Assembly: GCA_028822445.1 (NCBI GenBank)
Contig: JAPKDQ010000001.1
Coordinates: forward strand, 124,001 to 188,000
DNA from: Rhodospirillaceae bacterium
GTDB lineage: Bacteria > Pseudomonadota > Alphaproteobacteria > Rhodospirillales > Rhodospirillaceae
Length of the DNA stretch: 64,000 nucleotides
Direction of reading: 5' to 3'
The position numbers were made by a program, and so were the translations under genes. Positions 1 through 7,057 of this stretch are shown here, one piece after another. Under the pieces are notes generated by a model that worked only from the letters and a program-made list of their open reading frames with translations, was not told where the DNA came from and ran no database searches. How positions within the stretch are numbered: the stretch's first letter is position 1; every line of letters begins with the position of its first letter.

Positions 1-654
1 CTCGCGATTGACCTTCCGGGCAATGGTGAATCCGAGAACCCGATGGGCGATTTGACTGTCGAAAAACAGGCCTCTTTCCTCGCGGAAGCTATCCATGCCC
101 TTGGCTACGATGACGTCGACGTGTTTGGCCATTGGGGCGGTGGTGCAGTAGCCGTCGAGTTGGCTGTGCAGCACCCTGACTTGGTGATGCATGTCGCTGT
201 TCCAAATATCATGGCCATGGAATTAAACGGCCAAGCCCTAGACGACATGTCTGCCAAGTATACGCCGGACATTCCTTTCGATGACTATGGCGGGCATTGG
301 ATTTTTGCCTGGAACATGCTCCGGGATCAGGAATTGTTCAGTCCCTGGCACGAGAGAAAGGAATCCAATATTTTGCGGCATGCTGAGCCGGATATCGCGC
401 CTGAGGTTATCCAGCGCCGTACGCTCGATTTGTTTAAGTGCTACGATATTTATAAAGCGGCGTATAAAGCTCACTTTGGATACCCAATGTCTGAGCGCCT
501 CCCGAAGGTGACGTGCCCACTGTTGCTGGGGTGCCCTGATTCAGCTAGTACCAAGCGTGCAGTCGCCGCTGGTCCAGCTGACTACATAGTCAAGGATTTG
601 CCTTCAGAGCATGAGGGTGTGGCGGGCGCAGTATTGGAATTTTTCGACAGCTAA
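1..654 (+). CDS. Alpha/beta hydrolase-fold protein, 5' end outside window
   Basis: The reading frame is open from base 1 (LAIDLPGNGES, the usual strand-turn before the nucleophile elbow), so the start lies upstream and the ATG at 43 is internal. About 217 residues are visible. The fold is recognisable from this motif, the elbow VFGHWGGGA and a C-terminal EHEGVAGAVLEFF that should hold the catalytic His. The elbow reads G-H-W-G-G, where the family has G-x-S-x-G, so the nucleophilic Ser is replaced by Trp (TGG at 133-135). It may therefore be a non-hydrolytic family member or use other chemistry. The substrate is unknown. It is followed after 52 bases by a membrane protein gene on the same strand. 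Confidence 0.8.
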   Translation, partial: LAIDLPGNGESENPMGDLTVEKQASFLAEAIHALGYDDVDVFGHWGGGAVAVELAVQHPDLVMHVAVPNIMAMELNGQALDDMSAKYTPDIPFDDYGGHWIFAWNMLRDQELFSPWHERKESNILRHAEPDIAPEVIQRRTLDLFKCYDIYKAAYKAHFGYPMSERLPKVTCPLLLGCPDSASTKRAVAAGPADYIVKDLPSEHEGVAGAVLEFFDS

Positions 655-706
655 TTAACTTGCAGCCTCCTGGAGGCTGATAGCAAATGATGAAGGGGAT
701 AAGCTC

Positions 707-1372
707 TTGGAAGTTTCTTTAGTTTGGGGATATGTCCACATTCTCTTATTCGTATTCTGGCTCGGTGCTGATGTGGGGGTGTTTCTGTCCGCGGTCTACG
801 CCAAGAAATCTGATCTTAGTTTTGAAACCCGGGCGGCAATTATGAAGCTCGGTATGATTATCGATTTTCTCCCGCGCATCTGCTTCGCCTTGATTTTTCC
901 TGTCGGTCTACATCTAGCCGATTCTCTGGGTTTGTATGATGTGCCGTCATGGCTGTTTATTTCGGGTTGGGCGATTGGTCTCGGCTGGATCGCTATGGTT
1001 CTGGTCATTGGTAAAAACGAAGGTACACCAATGTCTGAAAAGCTAATGATGGCTCAGTTCGGTCTGGAAGGCGCACTTGGCACCTTCTATGTCGCGATTG
1101 GTCTGTGGTCCCTGTTTGGAGATGGCCCCCTGCAAGAAGGTTGGTTTGGCCTAAAAATCTTGCTGTTCGGATGCGTGTTTTATTGTGCGATGGCAATCGA
1201 TATTTGCTTCCGGCCGTTCATCAAGCCGTTCATGGAATTGGCCGAGCACGGTTCTAGCCCTGAGCGTGAAGCGATTATCACCAAAACAATCAATAACACG
1301 CTTGTCGCTGTTCTAACCATGTATGCCCTAATCGCCATCGTAGCGTTTTTGGGTAAAGTTAAACCCTTTTAG
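707..1372 (+). CDS. CopD/DUF2269-like integral membrane protein
   Basis: This is a 221-residue hydrophobic protein with about six predicted membrane segments. The first starts within ten residues (WGYVHILLFVFWLGADVGVF) and the last is TLVAVLTMYALIAIVAFLG. The initial H-x10-D arrangement and conserved polar residues inside helices resemble the CopD/DUF2269 group, but this rests on family resemblance only. The start is taken as TTG at 707 because GAAGGGG (692-698) sits eight bases upstream and no in-frame ATG precedes it. The function is unknown; a role with copper or haem is suggested only by family. The next gene, 15 bases downstream, encodes an exported protein. Confidence 0.6.
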   Translation: MEVSLVWGYVHILLFVFWLGADVGVFLSAVYAKKSDLSFETRAAIMKLGMIIDFLPRICFALIFPVGLHLADSLGLYDVPSWLFISGWAIGLGWIAMVLVIGKNEGTPMSEKLMMAQFGLEGALGTFYVAIGLWSLFGDGPLQEGWFGLKILLFGCVFYCAMAIDICFRPFIKPFMELAEHGSSPEREAIITKTINNTLVAVLTMYALIAIVAFLGKVKPF

Positions 1373-1387
1373 CGCGAGGAAATCACC

Positions 1388-1795
1388 ATGACTCAATTTC
1401 GATTCTCAGTCGCTCTCAGTATGGCATTGGCTTTTGTCGTGCCTGTGTTTCAGGCGCAAGCGGAGGAGGCCTGCGATACGCCAGTCGATATGGTTATTAT
1501 ATCCATCGTCCACGACGTGGAACGCTACGAGGCTTATCGGTCATCGTTGACCGAGTTGGGGACGATTGAAGTATTCGGTGGGCGTGTCACCTCCGTTGGA
1601 ACCCGATTGGTGGCAGAACCCGAGATGTTTGAGGGGGAATGGCCTGAAAACCGTCACGCCTTTGTCATTCGCTGGCCCTGTGCCGGTGCCGCTCATGCGT
1701 TCTGGCAGTCAGACACATACCAGACAGAGAGCCTTCCGTTGCGCGTCGGGGCGGGGACGTATGACATCGCCCTTTTTCCTGCCATCCCTGACTAG
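1388..1795 (+). CDS. Exported DUF1330-like protein
   Basis: This 135-residue protein has a clear N-terminal signal peptide (hydrophobic core SMALAFVVPVFQ, cleavage near AQA-EEA), so it should act in the periplasm. The mature part (VDMVIISIVHDVERYEAYRS, later RHAFVIRW and AHAFWQSDTYQTESLPLR) has the pattern of the small dimeric alpha-beta barrel DUF1330 family, which is normally cytoplasmic, so the signal peptide is a variation. Two Cys (CDT and WPC) could form a disulfide. A good ribosome site (GCGAGGAA) precedes the ATG. Its biochemical role is unknown. It sits tightly between a membrane protein and a glutaredoxin-DinB fusion, suggesting one transcript. Confidence 0.6.
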   Translation: MTQFRFSVALSMALAFVVPVFQAQAEEACDTPVDMVIISIVHDVERYEAYRSSLTELGTIEVFGGRVTSVGTRLVAEPEMFEGEWPENRHAFVIRWPCAGAAHAFWQSDTYQTESLPLRVGAGTYDIALFPAIPD

Positions 1796-1812
1796 AAAAG
1801 CGATTAAGGGTC

Positions 1813-2586
1813 ATGACATCGCCCTTGCGCGTCTTTTGGCAGCCTGGGTGTTCCAGTTGCCTAAAGGCTAAAGAGTTTCTCAAGCGTCATGATATCCCGT
1901 TCGATAGCGTCAATGTGTTGGGTGGCGAAGACGGTATGGCGGCCTTGCAAGCCTTAGGTGCTAAGTCCGTTCCGGTGGTGTCTCGTGGGGTCGACTTTGT
2001 CTTTGCTCAAAACCTGAGAGACGTGGCTGATTTCGTTGGTATCGAGCGTGGTGGTGCGGGATTGTCACCGACCGTTCTTGTTGGGCGCCTTGATCGCGTT
2101 CTTGCCGTCGCTCAATCTCATGTGCGGCAGTTACCCCTTAATGTTTTGCAGACGACATTGCCCGGCCGTGATCGAACCTATCTCGATCTCGGCTATCATA
2201 TCTTCGTCATTCCAGAAGCATTCTTGGAATCGGCCAATGGTGGAATACTGAACTATGAGTTTTTCGAGCGCCGGCCTCCGTCGTCTATAGCGGATGGCGA
2301 CGCTGTGGCCGTGTTCGGTCAATCTATTCGAGGCGATATGTCGAACTGGTGGGAGAGTATCAATAATAGCTACTTTCCCGATCTTTTGGATACGTACTAC
2401 GGCCTGCAACATGGTGGAGACTTACTAGAACGTACGACGTGGCACTCGGCTCAGCACACACGGCAATTGGCAGCGGTCCTTAAAAACTTGGGCATCTCTT
2501 TGCAAGATAGCTTGTCCGACGGTGATCTTGAGGGCCTGCCGCTGCCAGACCACGTCTATGATGACGAAGTTCCGTTGAGTGGTTAA
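1813..2586 (+). CDS. Glutaredoxin-DinB domain fusion protein
   Basis: This 257-residue cytoplasmic protein has two domains. Residues 1 to about 80 are a glutaredoxin/thioredoxin fold with redox motif C-S-S-C (WQPGCSSCLKAKEFL) and the cis-proline region KSVPVV. Residues from about 95 on form a helical DinB-like domain ending with TTWHSAQHTRQLAAVLKNLG; the spaced His residues (WHSAQHTRQ) are typical of the metal site of DinB/YfiT enzymes, which include bacillithiol- and mycothiol-type thiol transferases. By inference it is a thiol-linked detoxification or transfer enzyme. It overlaps nothing; AAGGG upstream of the ATG supports the start. The substrate is unknown. Confidence 0.7.
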   Translation: MTSPLRVFWQPGCSSCLKAKEFLKRHDIPFDSVNVLGGEDGMAALQALGAKSVPVVSRGVDFVFAQNLRDVADFVGIERGGAGLSPTVLVGRLDRVLAVAQSHVRQLPLNVLQTTLPGRDRTYLDLGYHIFVIPEAFLESANGGILNYEFFERRPPSSIADGDAVAVFGQSIRGDMSNWWESINNSYFPDLLDTYYGLQHGGDLLERTTWHSAQHTRQLAAVLKNLGISLQDSLSDGDLEGLPLPDHVYDDEVPLSG

Positions 2587-2643
2587 GGTTGCCAAAGAGC
2601 ACCTTCGTTTTTTCACTTTTATGATGGTACAGAGAGATTCGAA

Positions 2644-2685
2644 ATGAGTATGAGCCTAATCGTTGCCCTATCGGCCGCCCAATGA
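2644..2685 (+). other. Short upstream reading frame coupled to the oxidoreductase gene
   Basis: A 13-codon frame (MSMSLIVALSAAQ) opens at ATG 2644 and ends in TGA at 2683-2685, overlapping the ATG of the next gene as ATGA. A purine-rich stretch (AGAGAGA) precedes it, whereas the downstream ATG has no evident ribosome site. This layout fits a translated leader that delivers ribosomes to the long gene, but it is inferred from sequence layout only. Confidence 0.3.
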
Positions 2686-4640
2686 CCCCATCGTCATATC
2701 CTAACCTTCTTTCGCCTATTAGGCTTGGGCCCATGACCTTGCGACACCGCGCTGTTTTGAGTGGGCACGGCATGGCTTTGGGTGATGGACAGGTTGGGAT
2801 TAGCGATAGGTTCCACGCCTACCTAATGGCGCGCGCTAAAGGTGGCGCGGCCATGGTTGGGAGCGAATCTGCTCCCGTGCATGCAAGCACCTCGAGCCGC
2901 AGTCTTGGCGTTCGTCTCTATTCTGACGAAGTGATCCCTAGCTTGCGTAAAACGGCTGAAGACATCAGGGCGGCCGGGTCGCGATTTGCGATTACGTTGT
3001 GGCATGGCGGCCACAAAGACAGCTTCATTCGCGGCGGGCATGCACTTGCTCCGTCACCCGTGCCTAACCAGGCGGGTGAAGTACCTAAGCAAATCACCGG
3101 GGGCGAGATCAATGAGCTCATTGTGGCCTATGGTGAAGCCGCCCGACGCTGCAAAGAGGCTGGCCTCGACGCCATCGAATTGCAGACAGCTACAGATTAT
3201 TTATTGGGGTCATTTCTGTCGCCAGTACTCAATCGGCGCACCGATGCCTATGGCGGCTCTTTTGAGAACCGCATTCGCTTCGTTCAGCAGATACTGGAAT
3301 CCATCCGCGAGAATGTAGGCGATAGTATTGCGGTTGGAATTCGAACCTCTGCAACGCATGACATTCCAGGTTCTCCCATGGATTATGGTCTGGAAGAATC
3401 CACAGCCAGCATGAAGGCGTTTTCCGACGGGGGTTTGGTCGACTATGTCAGCGTTATGATCGGCTCTGGCTGGTCTCCAGCGGAGTCGTCGTCGATCCCG
3501 CATATGGCCCAGCCGCGCGTGCAATTGCGTAATGAAGGGAAGGCCTTTAAGGATGTTTTGTCCGTTCCTGTTATTATTGCTGGGCGCATTCGCTCACCTG
3601 AAGATGCGGAGCACGCTATCGCTGATGGATCTGCCGATATTGTCGCCATGGCTCGCACTTGGATCGCGGACCCGGACTGGGGCAAGAAAGTAGAAGATGG
3701 CGAAGCCCATACCATTCGTCCCTGCATGTCATGCAACCAAGCCTGCGTTGGTTTTGTGTTCCGTGGATTACCAGGCTCCTGTGTCATTAATCCGGTTGCC
3801 GGCCGCGAATATGATTTGGGTGAGCCGGGACTAAGCAATAAACCCCAAGCCATCGCTGTTGTCGGCGGCGGCCCTGCTGGGTTGGAAACGGCACGGGTTC
3901 TGGCTATGCGCGGTCATCACGTGTCTTTGTATGAGAAACAGTCGGAGCTCGGTGGGCAAATGAGGCTCGCTGTTGCGGCCCCCCATCGTGATGAAATGAA
4001 ACCAGCGTTGGCATGGTGGAAAGATGAGTTGGAGCGCCTCCAGGTTCGCGTTTATCTCAGTCATCCCGTTGAATCTGAAAAAGACCTGGGTGCAGATACT
4101 GTTGTCTGGGCCATTGGAGCTGACCCTGGACACACGGCGTTGTGGCGGATTCGGCCGTATTTGTTCGATGGTATTCCTGGAACAGAAGAGCTGTCGTCTG
4201 GGCGAGATGTTTTGTCAGGGACCTCATCGGTCAAAGGCTCAGTGCTAGTAATTGATGAGGAAGGCGGTTGGCCCGCTGTGTCGTTGGTTGAAACGCTTGC
4301 CGCAAATCGAGACGTGACCCACGTTACGGTCACAACGCCGGAGCGGTCCCTAGGGGAAGCCGCGCTGACGCTCACTTGGGAAATAAAATCGGTCCTGCCG
4401 CGCCTACGGAATAATGCTGCAATAACCGTTGTTGCTGAAACTAATGTCAATGCAGTTTCCGAATCAAAAGCGATCTTAGAGAACGGTGAAACGATTGGTC
4501 CCTTCGATGCGATCATCATGAATACTGGGACGGTCGCAAACACCGTTCCAGATGATGCGTTGGCGGTGGGGGATTGTGTTGCACCGCGCGGGATTTGGGC
4601 AGCAACGTCGGATGCGGCGACCTTGGCGCGCACTCTGTAG
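2682..4640 (+). CDS. OYE-family NADH:flavin oxidoreductase with Fe-S and FAD domains
   Basis: This 652-residue enzyme resembles 2,4-dienoyl-CoA reductase and trimethylamine/dimethylamine dehydrogenase. Residues 1 to about 340 form an FMN-binding TIM barrel (LWHGGHKD, SPVLNRRTDAYGGSFENRIRF, then SADIVAMARTWIADPDW). A Cys cluster follows (CMSCNQAC and one Cys about twelve residues later), the usual 4Fe-4S site. Then comes an FAD-binding Rossmann domain (AIAVVGGGPAGLETA, YEKQSELGGQ) and an NAD-binding part to the end. It probably reduces an enoyl or ring substrate or oxidises an amine. The substrate cannot be read from sequence. It converges on an SDR gene and shares a terminator hairpin with it. 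Confidence 0.9.
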   Translation: MTPSSYPNLLSPIRLGPMTLRHRAVLSGHGMALGDGQVGISDRFHAYLMARAKGGAAMVGSESAPVHASTSSRSLGVRLYSDEVIPSLRKTAEDIRAAGSRFAITLWHGGHKDSFIRGGHALAPSPVPNQAGEVPKQITGGEINELIVAYGEAARRCKEAGLDAIELQTATDYLLGSFLSPVLNRRTDAYGGSFENRIRFVQQILESIRENVGDSIAVGIRTSATHDIPGSPMDYGLEESTASMKAFSDGGLVDYVSVMIGSGWSPAESSSIPHMAQPRVQLRNEGKAFKDVLSVPVIIAGRIRSPEDAEHAIADGSADIVAMARTWIADPDWGKKVEDGEAHTIRPCMSCNQACVGFVFRGLPGSCVINPVAGREYDLGEPGLSNKPQAIAVVGGGPAGLETARVLAMRGHHVSLYEKQSELGGQMRLAVAAPHRDEMKPALAWWKDELERLQVRVYLSHPVESEKDLGADTVVWAIGADPGHTALWRIRPYLFDGIPGTEELSSGRDVLSGTSSVKGSVLVIDEEGGWPAVSLVETLAANRDVTHVTVTTPERSLGEAALTLTWEIKSVLPRLRNNAAITVVAETNVNAVSESKAILENGETIGPFDAIIMNTGTVANTVPDDALAVGDCVAPRGIWAATSDAATLARTL

Positions 4641-4664
4641 GCGGTTGCCTACAGAGGCATTTTT
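4635..4664. terminator. Shared convergent terminator overlapping both stop codons
   Basis: A perfect eight-base stem CTGTAGGC (4635-4642) and GCCTACAG (4647-4654) encloses a GGTT loop. The TAG stops of both converging genes (4638-4640 on plus, 4649-4651 on minus) lie in the stem. A TTTTT run at 4660-4664 follows on the plus strand, six bases after the stem. The hairpin is seen directly; the termination function is inferred. Confidence 0.55.
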
Positions 4665-5551
4665 AGGTAACCATCCATTTTGCCGTCCGGGCCGGAGTCC
4701 AGATAAAAATCTAGCATTAAAGGCTGACCCGGTTCAATGGCGTAGGGCCCTAGGTCATCCACGCCCTCTCCTACCAGTGTATCGTCATCAAGAAAGAAAT
4801 TTCCGGTGCAATTCTTGGAGCCGCGGGTGAGAATTGCGTGGGCTGCGTCCGCCACTATATCGGTGGTGCGGCAATGTTTAATCATGGCGTCGCCACCAAG
4901 TTCATGGCGGATTGCTGCTGTGTCGATGGCTGTGCGTGGCCACAATGCATTCGCGGCTATACCGTACTCGCGGAAGTCTTCTGCGAGACCGATGGTTGCG
5001 AAGCTCATACCCATTTTTGCAAGAGTGTAGGGAAGGGTGCCCTTATACCATTTCGGGTCCAGGCTTGGCGGTGGGCATAGGGTTAGGATATGTGGGTTGG
5101 CGCTATTCTTTAGGTGGGGTAGGCACGTGCGTGCTGCTAGGATTGTGCCGCGCAGATTGATCTGATGCATTAAGTCGATGCGCCGCATGGGCACTGTATC
5201 AACACCTCCTAACGCAACGGCGCTGGCATTGTTAATTAAGATGTCGATGCCGCCGAATTTGTCAGTGGTTTGTGCCACCGCATCAGCAACCTCTGCGTCA
5301 TTGCGCAGGTCCATCTGAACAGCCAAAGCCTGACCACCGGCTTCTTCGATCTCCGCCGCTGCTGTGTGGATCGTCCCAGGCAATTTGGCATGTGGTTTTG
5401 AGGTTTTTGCTGCGATAGTAATGTTAGCACCATCAGCAGCGGCACGCTTTGCAATCGCCAATCCAATGCCCCGGCTACCACCGGTGATGAAAAGGGTTTT
5501 CCCTTTCAGAGTCCGGTCACTTGCCGGGGCGTATGGGGTGGCGTTCGTCAT
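4649..5551 (-). CDS. HSDL2-like short-chain dehydrogenase
   Basis: This 300-residue SDR has the NAD(P) motif TGGSRGIG near residue 22, NNAS in the middle and the catalytic Y-x-x-x-K as YTLAK. The segment INALW-like ANALWPRTAIDTAA and the long form without a sterol-carrier domain match the hydroxysteroid dehydrogenase-like protein 2 group, whose reaction is not well known. Where relatives read ILxxSPP, with the catalytic Ser, this protein reads ILTLCPPP, so Ser is replaced by Cys (codon at 5075-5077). The gene lies 19 bases after an NmrA-like gene on the same strand, so they are probably cotranscribed. Confidence 0.85.
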   Translation of the reverse strand: MTNATPYAPASDRTLKGKTLFITGGSRGIGLAIAKRAAADGANITIAAKTSKPHAKLPGTIHTAAAEIEEAGGQALAVQMDLRNDAEVADAVAQTTDKFGGIDILINNASAVALGGVDTVPMRRIDLMHQINLRGTILAARTCLPHLKNSANPHILTLCPPPSLDPKWYKGTLPYTLAKMGMSFATIGLAEDFREYGIAANALWPRTAIDTAAIRHELGGDAMIKHCRTTDIVADAAHAILTRGSKNCTGNFFLDDDTLVGEGVDDLGPYAIEPGQPLMLDFYLDSGPDGKMDGYLKMPL

Positions 5552-5570
5552 AAAAATCTCCCTGTGTGTT

Positions 5571-6434
5571 TTACTTCTTCCAGGCTAGTGTCGCTTCGGC
5601 GACGAAATCTTCGAAGGTACGGAGTGGATGCCCGACGGTAGATTCACTAGTCGCGACTTCTTCAGCGGTGGCGACGCTGCCGACAGCCTGCATTTTGTTG
5701 AAGCCCGCTTTCAGAGCATTCAGAAGCCATGGCGGCATAAACGCTTTGGACCCTTCGGCCCAGGCGTCCAAATCATCACCGCCGTAGCGGACTTCGCGAC
5801 CAAGGGAGTGACCATAGAGCGTGGCGATCGCGTCGGCTGTCCAAGTGGATGGTCCGTAGAGGGGTATGTCTAGTCCATCAAGGGCGTCCGTCGTTAGTGC
5901 GCGCACGGCGGCATCGCCGATATCGCGGGTATCAATGCGGTTCTGACCGATATTACCAATCGGCATGGGGTAAACGCCCCCGCCGGAAATCGCTCCACCA
6001 AGCATTAGGTCGTTTTGGAAAAAGAAGTCAGGGCGCAGAAAGGTGTGAGTTATGCTCGATGCGCGAATGGCATCTTCGATAGCAACCTTGCTGGCGTAGT
6101 GAGGAACCTTCATTGCGGCTTCCGACAATTTCACAGACAAGAAGACGATCTTGTTCACGCCAGCGGCAACTGCTGCGGCGACTGCGTTGGTGCCGCGTAA
6201 TTCTTCTGTTTCACCATTGGCCGTAATTAGCAGTAACTTATTAACACCGGCGAAGGCTGGTCTGAGAGACTCTGTGTCTTCCAGGTCGCCGATTACGCCT
6301 GTGATACCAGCAGGTAGTGCTTCGGACTTTTCAGTTGAGCGCGTTAACACGCGAACACCTTCGCCTTTTTCTGCTAGAGCCCGCGCAGCTGGCCCGCCAA
6401 CGCGTCCTGTTCCGCCAATTATGAGTATCGCCAT
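5571..6434 (-). CDS. NmrA-like NAD(P)-binding protein
   Basis: This 287-residue protein of the atypical SDR/NmrA group has the N-terminal dinucleotide motif ILIIGGTGRVGGPAARAL, followed by RVLTRSTEK, which recognises the NADP phosphate side. Mid-protein VNKIVFLSVK and HTFLRPDFFFQN are typical of the NmrA/quinone-reductase-2 branch. Such proteins act as redox sensors or as NAD(P)H-dependent quinone reductases; no specific substrate can be assigned. The gene starts at ATG 6434 and is the first of a two-gene minus-strand unit with the SDR. The 150 bases before the divergent copper-locus gene must hold both promoters, though no clear box is seen there. Confidence 0.8.
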   Translation of the reverse strand: MAILIIGGTGRVGGPAARALAEKGEGVRVLTRSTEKSEALPAGITGVIGDLEDTESLRPAFAGVNKLLLITANGETEELRGTNAVAAAVAAGVNKIVFLSVKLSEAAMKVPHYASKVAIEDAIRASSITHTFLRPDFFFQNDLMLGGAISGGGVYPMPIGNIGQNRIDTRDIGDAAVRALTTDALDGLDIPLYGPSTWTADAIATLYGHSLGREVRYGGDDLDAWAEGSKAFMPPWLLNALKAGFNKMQAVGSVATAEEVATSESTVGHPLRTFEDFVAEATLAWKK

Positions 6435-6584
6435 TATAATGTCCTTCGTTACATACTAGCTATTGTTGATATGGGCGCATCCTGCCCCCAGGGACACCGG
6501 AATTAAAGGGTTATCGGAAGCGACTAGACTTTATGTCCGCATGCAGGTCATAACTATTACGTTCGGTCCACTTATGGATGCTCA

Positions 6585-6971
6585 ATGACCCACCGTTTTG
6601 CACGTTTGGCCGCAGTTGCTCTGACCGCCCTTTCCTTAGGGGCGACGCTATTCGCGTCAGTTTTGGCCCAGTCTCATGCTGCGACGAGCACGACGGTTGT
6701 CGCTACTGAGCCCTGTGCAGAGCACCAAAAGCCTCAGGGTGCTGATTTCTGGGCCGATGCCTGTGAGTCTGTTTGCGAGACCCCCGACAATCTCATGCTT
6801 GTGTTGACCAAGCCTCACGGCGCTAACAGCAACGACCTAAATCTCACGCTGGTTGTGTACGCGGCGCAAAATGATCGTTGGGATATTCCCCGGGCCGTTT
6901 TGTACACGCTGCACGGTCACGACCCACCCAGCCCTGCCCTTTATCTCACGACCCAAAGACTTCGCCTCTAA
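6585..6971 (+). CDS. Small exported Cys-containing protein heading the copper locus
   Basis: This 128-residue protein has a typical signal peptide (VALTALSLGATLFASVLA, cleavage about residue 31-33 at SHA-ATS). The mature chain has Cys residues at EPCAEH, ADACESVCET, a His in EPCAEHQKP and a His pair in TLHGHDP. The size and placement resemble the DUF2946-type proteins often seen in copper clusters, but no motif settles this. Metal binding is an inference from the Cys and His content and from the TolC, multicopper oxidase and CopCD genes downstream. A hairpin 11 bases after the stop may separate it from those genes. No strong ribosome site is seen before the ATG. Confidence 0.6.
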   Translation: MTHRFARLAAVALTALSLGATLFASVLAQSHAATSTTVVATEPCAEHQKPQGADFWADACESVCETPDNLMLVLTKPHGANSNDLNLTLVVYAAQNDRWDIPRAVLYTLHGHDPPSPALYLTTQRLRL

Positions 6972-6982
6972 TATACTCTGCT

Positions 6983-7000
6983 AGCACGAACCATCGTGCT
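6983..7000 (+). terminator. Stem-loop after the first copper-locus gene
   Basis: A perfect seven-base stem AGCACGA / TCGTGCT encloses an ACCA loop and is followed by GTTTCGTT. The T-tract is weak, so it may attenuate rather than end transcription between the small exported protein gene and the TolC-like gene. Confidence 0.45.
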
Positions 7001-7057
7001 GTTTCGTTACGTCGGACCCCACCGGCGGTCTTCGTTTTCTATGCAGAGAGGTGAGAT

